Assembly: GCA_005406025.1 (NCBI GenBank) | Contig: BGZK01000535.1 | Location: 1-64,000 of the forward strand | DNA: 64,000 nucleotides | Direction of reading: 5' to 3' | Source: Eumeta japonica | Lineage: Eukaryota; Arthropoda; Insecta; Lepidoptera; Psychidae | Shown: piece after piece, positions 45,263 to 54,930 of the stretch | Layout: the number at the start of each line of letters is the position of its first letter | Numbering within the stretch: position 1 is the stretch's first letter | The notes under the pieces: model-generated | What the model saw: only the letters and a program-made list of their open reading frames with translations | What the model was told of the DNA's origin: nothing | Database searches by the model: none | Program-made: the position numbers and the translations under genes

Positions 45263-47765
45263 TTTGGGATTGCATTTAAACCAGTGACAGATATTAATTA
45301 CGGTTAAAAATATGCACTTTCCTTTACAAGTATATCTTTTACTGTTTATTGTTATGTGCGTGCGTAGCGCGTTGATGTCTATTGTATAGATTATATGTAT
45401 GGATTAACATTGCACAAAGTAACAAAAGCAAGTAGATGAATTTGCTATTATTGTAATAAGTGATAATTAAAATTGAGGTTACTATGTAACAATAGGCTGA
45501 TCGATATAAAAGGTGAAAGAATTCGTAATATATCCAGAACACGAAGCCTCAGGCTTTGAATCACGAAAGAAAAGACATCAATCAGCGTAAAATTTTAATT
45601 TATGCCGAATGAAGCAGTTGAATAAAAGTAAGAAGTGCGTATGGTACAGATATCATTTACGTAAAATAATTAATAAAAGAAAAAAAATAAGTGCCCAAAA
45701 ATAATAAATGAAAAACATTGTAGTGTTAGCTAATGGATGTCGTCTCCGTGCGGTGGTAACCCCGGGGTCGGTGACTTAACATGGTCTTCAAAAGCACGGG
45801 TTTAATTTGATTTAAAAAGCGATCGCTCAATTCGTTTTTGACCAGAAATGAACACGGCACCTTCTAGTTGGAACTCTCTTAATCACTAAGCATCCATTGC
45901 TCAAATAACATATGTACTACTAAGAAAAAAATTTGATCTAAAAATGAACTAAAAGTAAAAGAGAAGTGTGCTCGGAACAGGAATAAAATGCTGTTAAAAT
46001 TCTCTACTTGGCTACAGATTACGCGCCGTACATCAGATTTTTAATCAAAATGGAAAAGCACAGTTAAATATTTCAGCATAACACGTCAAAGTATAATCTC
46101 ATTGAAGTCGGGGGACAGCTGGCACCATTTTCTTTGCAAAATATGAATTATAGATATTTGACTGCAATATCTTCACTTCGACTCTTATATAGATTCCGCC
46201 TGAATCAAATTTAATTTTTGATTCCTCCTCATATTTTTGCCCAAATCTGAACTTAAATTTCGATTTGAATTAGATTTCACCTTTTAGTAAATGATCTGTA
46301 CATTTTGGAAGGATGTACCTACCTATTGATGTCGTTGCTGGGAAATTCGAACTCGTTATCTTTGATTTAATTAGCACTGACTAACGATCGAGCATGGACT
46401 AAATTCAGCATGAATGCAGTTCAGTAAGTTCGAAGAAAATTTTTTTTCTTGTAAATTATATTACTAATTAGTTTTATATTCTATTTGCATTCGTAAAAAT
46501 GTGATAACTGCTAGTTTATTGCAACCATATTATCGAAATCGATGAATTCTTCCGATATTTGTGAAAGAAACAGAATTGCAACAGAAATTATTTTGAAATC
46601 ATAAACAGCTAACTGAATATTTTTGAATATGAAGCATTTTAACGCTGTCTCGCAACGTCAACGGTTTCCTCGATATTTCATTTGTATTTTGATGCTATAA
46701 AATATTTAAAAAAAAAAAATTACAAGCGTTCGTCATTGTTAGAGAATTTTTTCTAATACTTTCGAAATGTATTAGTGAATGAGTAATCTGTATTGAGTAC
46801 TAACGCAGCTACTCAGTCGGATAAATGTTAAATCAATTGATTGGTTTCAAGATTTTCTTCGAAGGAGTGAAGTGACGAATAACTTGCGCGAGTGGGTTTG
46901 ATGTTCGTACTTAAAAACATAAAACAAACTAATCATCGAAAGGATACGTTTCAAAATCATATTTATTTAATTCATTATATGTTAATGAAAAAGATCACTT
47001 TAATATATTATTTGATGAAGATTAAATTAAGAGATTCAAGAAAGGCGTTAGAAAAGTGAATAGAAAATTTGGGCCTCTTTTTATATACAGACAGATTTCA
47101 TTTGAATAAATACATAATAAATGGATACATAAAATAAACTATATTTGTGGAACTTTTCATGACAAGGCTTTACCGTGACAACACATGTTTTTGCAAAGTT
47201 CTGCCGAAAAATACAACGTTAGCCAAGAATATTGTAACCATTGTAGGGTGGCTATTATACAAAAAAAAAAAAATGGATTTAAGTAAATTTTTCATTAAAA
47301 CACAAAGATTAATAGATACCATTGATTAATAGATACCAGTCAATGTGATCATACAGATATAAATTTTATATTTTTTCATTTGTACGGGGTACTTTGGTGT
47401 TCTCATTCTGGCGATACCTCAATAGTAGTTTGTGTCAGTATTTTTAGTACATTTCTCTTTGAATAAGTTACTTTATAGCATATGACTGATTATTGGATAT
47501 TTGGATGAAAATTAGATGTTAAATTTTAAATGTTTTTTAATAATTTTTAGTTTTTTCAGGATAGCTAATAAATAGTACATGAAATTATTATGTAAATTAG
47601 AATAAATATAAATAATAAATAAATCCTTATGAAAAATAATCTATGTAACGGAGTAAATTTTGAAAATTGAACATAATTTTAAACGTCCAAGTACCCAATA
47701 ATCAATCGTATATTAAACACGGATGATATCAAAAAATTGTGAGTGTGTCAGCTCCGACGCACGAC
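45263..47765. other. AT-rich non-coding stretch, little recognised
   Basis: Near 46330-46395 an AAATTCGAACTC word on the plus strand (B-box-like on the minus strand) lacks a fitting A box. CACAAAGATTAATAGATACC at 47301-47320 is identical to 40969-40988, and its last 14 bases repeat at 47324-47337. No genes or repeat families identified. Confidence 0.45.
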
Positions 47766-48497
47766 TGGAGTTTACTCCTTTAAGATGATATCGTACATAT
47801 AGATTAGTATAATGGTAAATAAAAGCATCTATTATATTATTCAAAGCATAATACATAATTTATTTATTTATGTTAATAGTAAAACAATTAATTTGTCATT
47901 TAAGAAAATATTGAAAATAATTATGTTATACAATAAAATTTTTAGTAAGATTGATTTTCTCTATTATTGACGTTATCTTGCGTAATGTTTATCACAGGAA
48001 CAATAGCGGTATCATTAAACACTGAAACAATTGGTTTATGGTAACTAAAATATGATACATGAATGTCGGAAGATACATGTGTGATAAATCGTGAAAACAT
48101 CGCATCAATAGTTGTACCATATCTAGTTGTCCCTAGTGTTCTGTCAGAAATTGAATCTAAGGTCAGTTCATCTTTCAGAAATTGTACTAAACGGAAACCA
48201 TCTTCTTTATTAAAATCAATATTAAAATCTCCACCAAGTATAAGTGGAAGTTCATGGTAACGTTTCTTCAATAGTTTTGAACCCCCTTCTGTATACACTA
48301 ACAATGATTCGTGGAGAATATCTAGTATATTTGTCACATTCTGATTGATTGAAATGTAAACAGTAACCATGACGATTTATTTATTTCAGTAACCATGACG
48401 ATAGCGTAACGTCATTTATCTAACACTTGATTTTACTCCCATAAAATTCCATACCCCGGGCCTAAATATGAAATCGATTCGTAAGGAGTAAACTCCA
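47766..48497 (-). mobile_element. Endonuclease-bearing element bounded by 15-bp inverted repeats
   Basis: TGGAGTTTACTCCTT at 47766-47780 and AAGGAGTAAACTCCA at 48483-48497 are exact reverse complements. Each is itself a small hairpin (GGAGT with ACTCC around two bases). Between them lies the EEP-domain ORF on the minus strand. The 730-bp unit may be a truncated transposon. Sub-terminal hairpins and an EEP endonuclease are features of Helentron/Helitron2 elements, but no Rep or helicase sequence is present, so the assignment is tentative. Confidence 0.45.
47942..48370 (-). pseudogene. C-terminal part of an EEP-family endonuclease ORF
   Basis: The 142-residue frame carries LILGGDFNIDF (residues 43-53), the GDFN active-site motif of the endonuclease/exonuclease/phosphatase superfamily. 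RYGTTIDAMFSR (about residues 84-95) follows, and SYHKPIV (about 109-115) supplies the final catalytic His region. The N-terminal half with the metal-binding Glu is missing. Upstream on the minus strand there is a 14-bp direct repeat (CGTCATGGTTACTG, near 48361 and 48387) and then stops. This family includes the APE-type nucleases of LINEs and accessory nucleases of Helentrons. The protein reads cleanly without internal stops, so it is either a recent insertion or retained. Probably not active alone. Confidence 0.75.
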
Positions 48498-49159
48498 AAA
48501 ACAGTCAATGTATAACATTTATGTAAATAGTTGTAATCACTTATTGACAACAATTGACGTGATCGTAGTCAGTGCGTGCTACTTTTTGTAAAGAACAAAT
48601 ACGGGGCACGACACATACCGAATGTCATTAAAGTATGCATACACTTGGTGCCCTTTGTTGACCTACAACAGAGAAATTGAATTTAAATAGAGGATAAGAA
48701 ATCCATTCTTGCAAATGTGAAAAATTACAATAGGAAACCGAGTACAATATGCAACCAATAACTTTTTTTAATAAAATCGACTTTTTACAGGAATCAGTTG
48801 ACAGAATTTAACTCCAAGCGACCTTATAATTGCGGGACAGATTTTTTTTTTAAATAGTTTAGCGATCCAATAGTAATACGAATATAGAAGAAAAATATTA
48901 TACTATATATACCGAATACTAAACAAAAAATATTTACGATATCGTTCCTGCTACGTCGCTAGATGTAGTTACATTCATACTGGTATTTTGTACTTAATTT
49001 GAGTTACATATAAATTAATCGCCCCGCTTTTGGCTCATTTATAGTTCGTAAGTCATCTATCTCATACGAGACTTCGGAACAAATGAAATAAATATGTACC
49101 GTAGTAGGTGTCGTGTTCGCGAGAACAATATAATTACTTAAGTGGTAGAGCGAACACAA
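48498..49159. other. AT-rich non-coding stretch, nothing recognised
   Basis: Mixed-composition sequence at 48560-48660 and A+T-rich remainder, with no feature recognised. Confidence 0.45.
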
Positions 49160-49480
49160 ACAAAAACTGAAACGGACGCACGAGCGGCGCTCGTCGTGAG
49201 ACGCGGTTTAAAAAGCCTGTTACAGTCCGGGAAGTGCCTACCGGCGGCATAAATTATTATCGTAATCGAGAAAAATATATTTATACGAGTTCTCGTGTCG
49301 CTGAGTCGGGTTTTTTTTTTTGTCCGTTCTAGAAATATTTGTCATTGTCACCGGACTGGCCGCGATAAATTTTTAATAAACACTTTGGACGTTCGGGCAT
49401 GTCGAGCTAATTAATAAAACGGTGGCTGTTCGATTTCGATACTCTCCCATTTATTGTTGGGTTTCGTCTTTGTCTCTGGC
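49160..49480. promoter_or_regulatory. Candidate conserved non-coding block with GC and homeodomain-like parts
   Basis: CpG-rich start (GACGCACGAGCGGCGCTCG), then GGCATAAATTATTATCGTAA, GCGATAAATTTTTAATAAAC and GAGCTAATTAATAAAACGG. These include TTAATAAA and TAATTAA cores set in non-repetitive sequence. The mix resembles other candidate enhancers here. Inferred. Confidence 0.4.
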
Positions 49481-50114
49481 ACGAATTTTCTGGTAAGCTT
49501 CGAAACCTCCAATTACCTTACCATGTGTATAACATTGCGTGGTTAACGTATAGCTGTTTATCGAAAATAGTGTCAGTCAAAATAAATTTTAATCTTTACC
49601 GAAACAAAGTAATGTAGATGCTTTTATTATAAACAAACTCGCAGGTGCCGCATGCGCTTGCGGTCCAGATGTACGAAAATACATTCGTAGCAAAAAATTA
49701 TATTTATGTAGCATAACATATAATTTTAATGGTCTTACTCAGTCTTTCTGTAATAAGTTACCAATTATGAGATCAGGTTATTTAAGTTTTGAACAGCATT
49801 TTAGCAAAAAGGAACACTTGCCATACATATAGCAAAATTTTATATTAATTTTTATCTAAAATTTAAGTTGTATGCACATAACTTATTTAAAATAGACACT
49901 CGTAAAAGAAAAACTTGTTTGTAAAGTATCTCCCCAAATTTGAATAAGCATAAACCGTAAATAATACCAAGAAAATTAAAATATGAATTTATTTTTATTT
50001 TAAAGGAACTATAAAATTTTTATCGTAAATTCTTCGTACTTTGATTATAAATAAAATATAAAGGACTGTACATAAAATTAATAGTACATAAAGTTTTATT
50101 TATTTATGGTCTCC
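49481..50114. other. AT-rich non-coding stretch, nothing recognised
   Basis: No coding, RNA or repeat signal recognised before the LINE fragment. Confidence 0.5.
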
Positions 50115-50775
50115 CGCCTATTCCCTTGACGAAGCAGAGAAATCTCCACTTGCTACAATCTTTATATATATCTCTTGTTTTATTGACATCCCCTAATCGT
50201 TTCATGCAAGTTTGTGATTTCTGGTGCTTAAAATTTGACCCTTATACCACCGATCTGAACAGGATAAGATTTTCTATGGTGACTCTTACCGACTCTCGCA
50301 GTAGACATATTCGCTCTATAGATTTCCTTCGTCAGTGTGTTTTCATTTATCCTTTCCAGACAGCCCTATCACCTCATCATACTTACATTTCTTAGCCTAA
50401 ACAATATTTTTCTTTACAGCCATACCGTTCCCTGACATTATATCCTATTCCCATAAAATATCCATGCCCTATCCTCTATAAAAGACACTCCGCTCATCTT
50501 CACGCAAGGATCGCGACTCCATTGCATTAGTTCAGTGTTCATGTTTTTTCCGCCATAGCCAATGTTTACTACCGTACATAAGTGTAGCTTATTCATTATG
50601 GTAGATAGAGAGGCAACCCCTTTTTTTTTGTTCTCCAAATACGGTTACGAGGTTATAGATAGTGAAGCGTGCTTGTCGGGCAACATCCTTACAATTTATA
50701 ACGTCAAGTTATGCTTCAATCACTTTATTTCCCGCATTGACTATTCGTTCAATGTCTATACCACGTTTACGTTTT
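50115..50775 (-). pseudogene. RTE-type LINE reverse transcriptase C-terminus, decayed
   Basis: On the minus strand, in several frames, landmarks follow the C-terminal region of an RTE-type non-LTR retrotransposon polyprotein. They are DIERIVNAGNKVIEA (near 50.74 kb), a CGGKNMN/TELMQWSRD segment equivalent to the KKHESRINAVE(M)RSLR motif, GCLERINENTLTKEIYRAN (near 50.36 kb), VGKSHHRKSY with QIGGI, and a terminal CSKWRFLC region (near 50.13 kb). Stops and frameshifts are frequent. It encodes only a terminal portion, so it is a 5'-truncated dead copy. Its upstream edge abuts the plus-strand copy at 50815. Confidence 0.7.
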
Positions 50776-50814
50776 TTTATATTTTTATTTTATATTCATG
50801 ATGTGTTATGGAAA

Positions 50815-51010
50815 GGTCGGCATGGATCGCTCTAGAAAATCCTATGAAGACCATATTGGTGGCACATTAAAAAAGGGCTAAATTTTAAGCACCCGAAACC
50901 GATGAGCTTGTATGAAAAGATTGATGGATATCAGTGAGGCGAAAGAGATATACAAATATCGTACCATGTGGAAGTCAAGAGTCTCTGTCTACCCCCTTGG
51001 GAAATAGGTA
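50815..51010 (+). pseudogene. RTE-type LINE 3' end, opposite orientation
   Basis: Plus-strand translation contains RKSYEDHIGGTLKKG, ILSTRNR, CMKRLMDISEAKEIYKYRTM and WKSRVSVYPLGK with two stops, ending at a TAG near 51008. It overlaps in content with the minus-strand fragment just upstream, so the pair represents two separate copies lying back to back, not one copy with an internal inversion. About 65 codons remain. Confidence 0.75.
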
Positions 51011-51112
51011 GGAATTTATATTATTATTATTTGTATCAAAGAACTTAAACTATATATTTTTTGTTGTTCAGAATTAATTTACTTCAGCTTTTCCATGCGA
51101 TCGTAAACATTC

Positions 51113-51217
51113 ATGAGAAAAAAGTTAATTGAACAATTAAAGAGATTGATTGGAAACCCGTTAGATGGTGTCGCTGATGCAGAAAAACTAGTGAATGCAC
51201 TAATTGGCGTTATATGA
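51113..51217 (+). CDS. Small open frame of 34 codons, unknown
   Basis: ATG to TGA encodes 34 residues beginning MRKKLIEQLKRLIG and containing NPLDGVADAEKLVNALIG. The Lys/Leu/Ile/Asp composition and alternating hydrophobic pattern look like an amphipathic helical protein segment, unlike the nearby chance frames. No family is recognised. It lies between LINE and mariner relics and is followed by another protein-like frame on the opposite strand. It could be a fragment of a larger mobile element or transferred gene. Confidence 0.2.
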   Translation: MRKKLIEQLKRLIGNPLDGVADAEKLVNALIGVI

Positions 51218-51234
51218 AAGAAGGGATAGAGAAC

Positions 51235-51366
51235 TTATAAAATACGTACATCTTCCTCTACTATTTCGCCATTGGCTCTGGTGTTAAGTATGGTCACATC
51301 ACCTTGATGCGGTGTGATGATGTGCCCTGCACGAGACGGTATAGGCCGTTGATGCACGGAATAGCA
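51235..51366 (-). CDS. Small open frame of 43 codons, unknown
   Basis: The minus-strand frame is open from 51366 to a TAA at 51235-51237. It includes IPSRAGHIITPHQGDVTILN and TRANGEIVEEDVRIL. A second minus-strand frame starting with an ATG near 51394 is open over part of the same DNA. Sequence is GC-balanced in an A+T-rich neighbourhood. It reads like a genuine protein C-terminus or an exon, but I cannot assign a family. Confidence 0.25.
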   Translation of the reverse strand, partial: CYSVHQRPIPSRAGHIITPHQGDVTILNTRANGEIVEEDVRIL

Positions 51367-51399
51367 TCAAATGGCAACACCGTATACATGTAAATCTCT

Positions 51400-51984
51400 A
51401 TAGAAATTAAAAAGAATGTTTTTGTTTTCGGGAACGAGTTAATGACAAAACTATCAAAATCGTTATTGCATTGTTTATTGTGGTTTTTGAAAAAGGTTTT
51501 AGATTAATAACATTGTGTATTTGTTTCATATATCAATTTTTTAAGTGCAATTGTATTGTATTTTTTATTTTCATGTTCTAAGAAACATTTTTCTTTAATT
51601 TTTTATTTTATTTCAGTAATTAATCAACTTTTACTTAAAACTAGTGTTCATCCATGACTTGTTCTCGTCTATGTGACAAAAGAAAACTTACTTTTTTTAT
51701 ACCAATTAAATATGAATAAATTGTAACCCAATATTACGTAGATGGCACTTTAAATTTTGGCCACTTAGAACCTATAAAATAAAAGACAAATAAATTTAAA
51801 AAGAAAGTCTTTTATCAACTTTATTATGTACATTAAATTCATCTGTTATTTTTTTTACAAATGGGCGGTAAAAAATAAAATTGTTTTTCTAACGTCAACA
51901 CGAATGTAACGCGATAAAATTTTTATGCAATGATTTTGCATGTCTCGTTGTTCTTTAAACCAATAAGAAAGTTAACTCTATAAA
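51400..51984. other. AT-rich non-coding stretch, nothing recognised
   Basis: No repeat or gene recognised upstream of the mariner fragment. Confidence 0.5.
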
Positions 51985-52245
51985 TTGTTTGCCTCTTGTT
52001 TTGGTAACTCGTACTAGGATTCTCCTTTATCGTGACAATGCCTCACCACATATCGCCAGACAAACAACTAACTATTTGGGTACATTACTTACAGAAATAT
52101 TGAGTCATCCTCCTTATACCTCCAACTTCGCAACTTTTCTTTATTTTCTAAAATAAAAGAAAAACTTCGAGGAAAGTGGTTTATGGACGCCGATGAAGCG
52201 GTGAGTGCACATGATAAGGCGATTGAAATGACGCCTAAGTACTAG
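51985..52245 (+). pseudogene. Decayed mariner-family transposase fragment (copy 3)
   Basis: On the plus strand TRILLYRDNASPHIARQTTN holds the second catalytic Asp. LSHPPYTSNFAT follows, where the family reads HPPYSPDLAP; the region with the third Asp is altered and shortened. After a one-base shift, IKEKLRGKWFMDADEAVSAH continues the C-terminal region and stops at TAG 52243-52245. Only the catalytic C-terminal third is present. The N-terminal half, first Asp and terminal repeats are absent. Confidence 0.85.
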
Positions 52246-52300
52246 TGGACAAATTGTTTCTCTCAGTGGTTTCATCGAATGATTTCAAAAAACACTATTT

Positions 52301-52320
52301 AGAGAGAGAGAGAGAGAGAC
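52301..52320 (+). repeat. (GA)n microsatellite
   Basis: About ten GA units in a row directly downstream of the mariner fragment. Confidence 0.9.
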
Positions 52321-53409
52321 TAGACACGATCGATAGCATAAATATGTACATACAGTATAAAGGAATATACAGTGTCCACCCGGGTAAAGTTGTGGACAAA
52401 TCCCAGTTACTAAATATGTCATTTATTGTTGTATTAAATTAGGACGTCCGTCTATGTTGCACTATTCTTAACGTTGTTTTTGTTAATAATTTTAAATGAT
52501 TATTGAAAATAAAGCTATGTTTATACTCACTGTCGTTTGGGCATACCCCAACCATAATTAAACTTAGTACGCCTTCATTTTTATGCCACACACCAAATGT
52601 ATAATTATGTCTAAGACGTCGTTTGTTTTAAGACTGATCGAACAAAAGAACGTAAAAATCTTTTATCGAACTAAAAAACTAAAAGCCACACGAATATAAA
52701 GTTCAGTTTAATATTCATCGAGCGATCTAACAAACTCAAACTGCAAGCGCACATTTTTTACATCAAAAAACGTTCGTATGTATATCTAGGATCGGATAAA
52801 TTACAGTAACGAATACTTATTGAGAATTGAAGGTAACCGTGTAGCATTAATGTGCCAATATTTATTCCGGTGAGGTAGGTAATGAGTCAGAACTATTCTA
52901 ATTTTTTAAGTTATGCAGCAAGCATTAGGTATCAATTTTGATACTCATTTAAATTCTAGCTCATTATAATCAATAAATCTGTGTACAACCGCGTGCAAAA
53001 GTTGTGATTTGTGTGGTAGGTTATACAAAAATTGACCAAGTACGAATCGGATTCGTAAGTCGAGGGTTCCGCGCCACCGCACAGTGTACATATTTGTGTT
53101 ATGTATTTACCAAAAAAATGTGCTTTTTCTTTTCATTCAGTTCGGAATCCTTAGCGCGAGCTGTAATCAGACGTGAACGGTTTTTGTTATTTGCCGTTTT
53201 TTGGCCGTAGCGATTTTTGCTATATTTAAACCAAGTTTGACGTTTATATGTTCACTTACGATAGAGTAAAAACAAAATACAAACTGAAAAAATATTTTTC
53301 TTTTATAAGGACTTTTTTTATATGACGTCTTTATCTTTTTATGTCTTTATTTATTATTTGTTGTGATTGATATTGATTTTGTGAAAATTTTAACTCATTA
53401 ATACGGTTC
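52321..53409. other. AT-rich non-coding stretch, nothing recognised
   Basis: A short frame at 53004-53210 has no family signature. No repeat family recognised. Confidence 0.5.
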
Positions 53410-53502
53410 AGAAGATCCGTATCTTCTTATTCCATTACAGATAAAACTGACGCAGTAGGTTTAATAAAAGCCTACTGCGTCTGTAAGGGTCTTAAGACCC
53501 TT
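53410..53502. repeat. Three consecutive hairpins
   Basis: Stem one is AGAAGAT/ATCTTCT (53410-53416 and 53421-53427). Stem two is GACGCAGTAGG/CCTACTGCGTC (53449-53459 and 53471-53481). Stem three is the 18-bp perfect palindrome AAGGGTCTTAAGACCCTT (53485-53502). The last two are separated by only 3 bases. Each stem is perfect. Confidence 0.85.
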
Positions 53503-54655
53503 TGTGCAGAGAACCTTAAAAAAAAAACTGGAATGAATTAATGCATTAAAAAATAAATAAGAATAATTAACAAAATACTAAATCTTGTAAATAGCAGTTA
53601 TCTGCATTGCAAATACAAAGCTTACGTCGGGAAGGCTGCACATTTTATTGAAATATATATTTCATATTTAAAAAACTCCTTTTGTTTATAATACTTAAAC
53701 AAATCCAATTTTGAATTTATTGTGAGTTCTGGCAGAATTTATTTCACATTATTTAGTACTTTAAAAAATAATATGAAAAATAAAGCATTGTTAATACATT
53801 TTTTTAATTTTTCCGAATCCGTACAAACATATTGTGTGTTCATTTTCTATGGCTTTTCTTCTAGAAACTTCATTTGACGATTAGAAAAAATGGAATACTA
53901 TCTGTCGTATTTTTCGTCGCTGTCGTGTCCGTATTTGCTGTCGGTACTGATCACAAGAAATATGAAAAAAAAATCCATTAGCTTAGATTGTTCACAGGCG
54001 ATGTTGCCATCCGGATCACGCACGATTTCGAAACTTTAAAAGCTATGTATTATATGTTATCTAACAGCTGATGTGTTGATTATGAATTATTTATCGAACA
54101 GAAAAATTGATTGACAGTAAAATTAAAGAAACGCAATCCAACTTATATGAAATTATTCATAGATTGTTTTTATATTAATTATGTATAAGGCTGTATGCTA
54201 TCAATTTTTTTAAACTAATTGATGTTTCAAAATAAGCAATTGATTTTAAAGGTTAATTTAAAACTAAAATCAATGCTATTTCTCAAATAAAACAACTGAA
54301 AATAATTGTCAATGATTTAAGATATTCAATACATAATATAATACATATTTTTCTGAATTACTTAAATTTTATGGGAAAAATATGCATTTTTGTATTCATA
54401 TCGGAATATTATGCAAAATAAACGCAATTTCTATTCCAATAATAATCTGGATTATGATATCGTTAGGTTTTCGCTTTGCTTTTTAAATATTTACCTATTT
54501 CTTTTTTTTATAAATTTTTGAAAACATTATTTGAATAATTCATTTTAAATCGCTATAAAAAAGCGTCAATACAAGTAACAATTTATACTGATTCATGGTT
54601 CCTATAACATATAGTAATAATTTTATATTGGCTTTCATTCGCGTTTTTTCTGGCT
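53503..54655. other. AT-rich non-coding stretch, nothing recognised
   Basis: Very A+T-rich with no feature recognised. Confidence 0.5.
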
Positions 54656-54930
54656 TGGATAAACAATCTTGATAGAAATTTTACTCTTCATTAAAGCCGC
54701 AATTTTGAATCTCATTTCCATTACACTAATGATTCTTATTTTGACACTTTTGCCGATTTCTACCATTATCCCTTCCCTTCTAACTGCTTCTCGGTCTTCC
54801 TCTTGGTTGAACTCTTCCTTTTGTCCTCACTCTCGCTTCCCTCATCCCTCAACCTCTCATTCACTCACTCAACCACTTCCGTACCCTTCCGTACGCTCTT
54901 GCAACCCTCATCACTCTCCCACCTTCTGCC
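54656..54930 (+). repeat. Pyrimidine-rich stretch, probable relative of the pyrimidine-rich repeat
   Basis: Plus-strand words TCTCATTTCCATTAC, TGCCGATTTCTACC, CCTCACTCTCGCTTCCC and CAACCTCTCATTCACTCAC give an almost pure pyrimidine tract. The end motif is not seen. The 88-codon Ser/Leu/His/Pro-rich frame is a by-product. Confidence 0.35.

Noticed and set aside
46330..46400. Minus-strand tRNA or SINE head with GAGTTCGAATTT
   Set aside because: The B-box-like word is present, but a proper A box at the right distance and a cloverleaf are not.
50815..51010. Twin-priming inversion of a single LINE copy
   Set aside because: The two oppositely oriented fragments cover overlapping parts of the ORF, which a single twin-primed insertion would not duplicate.
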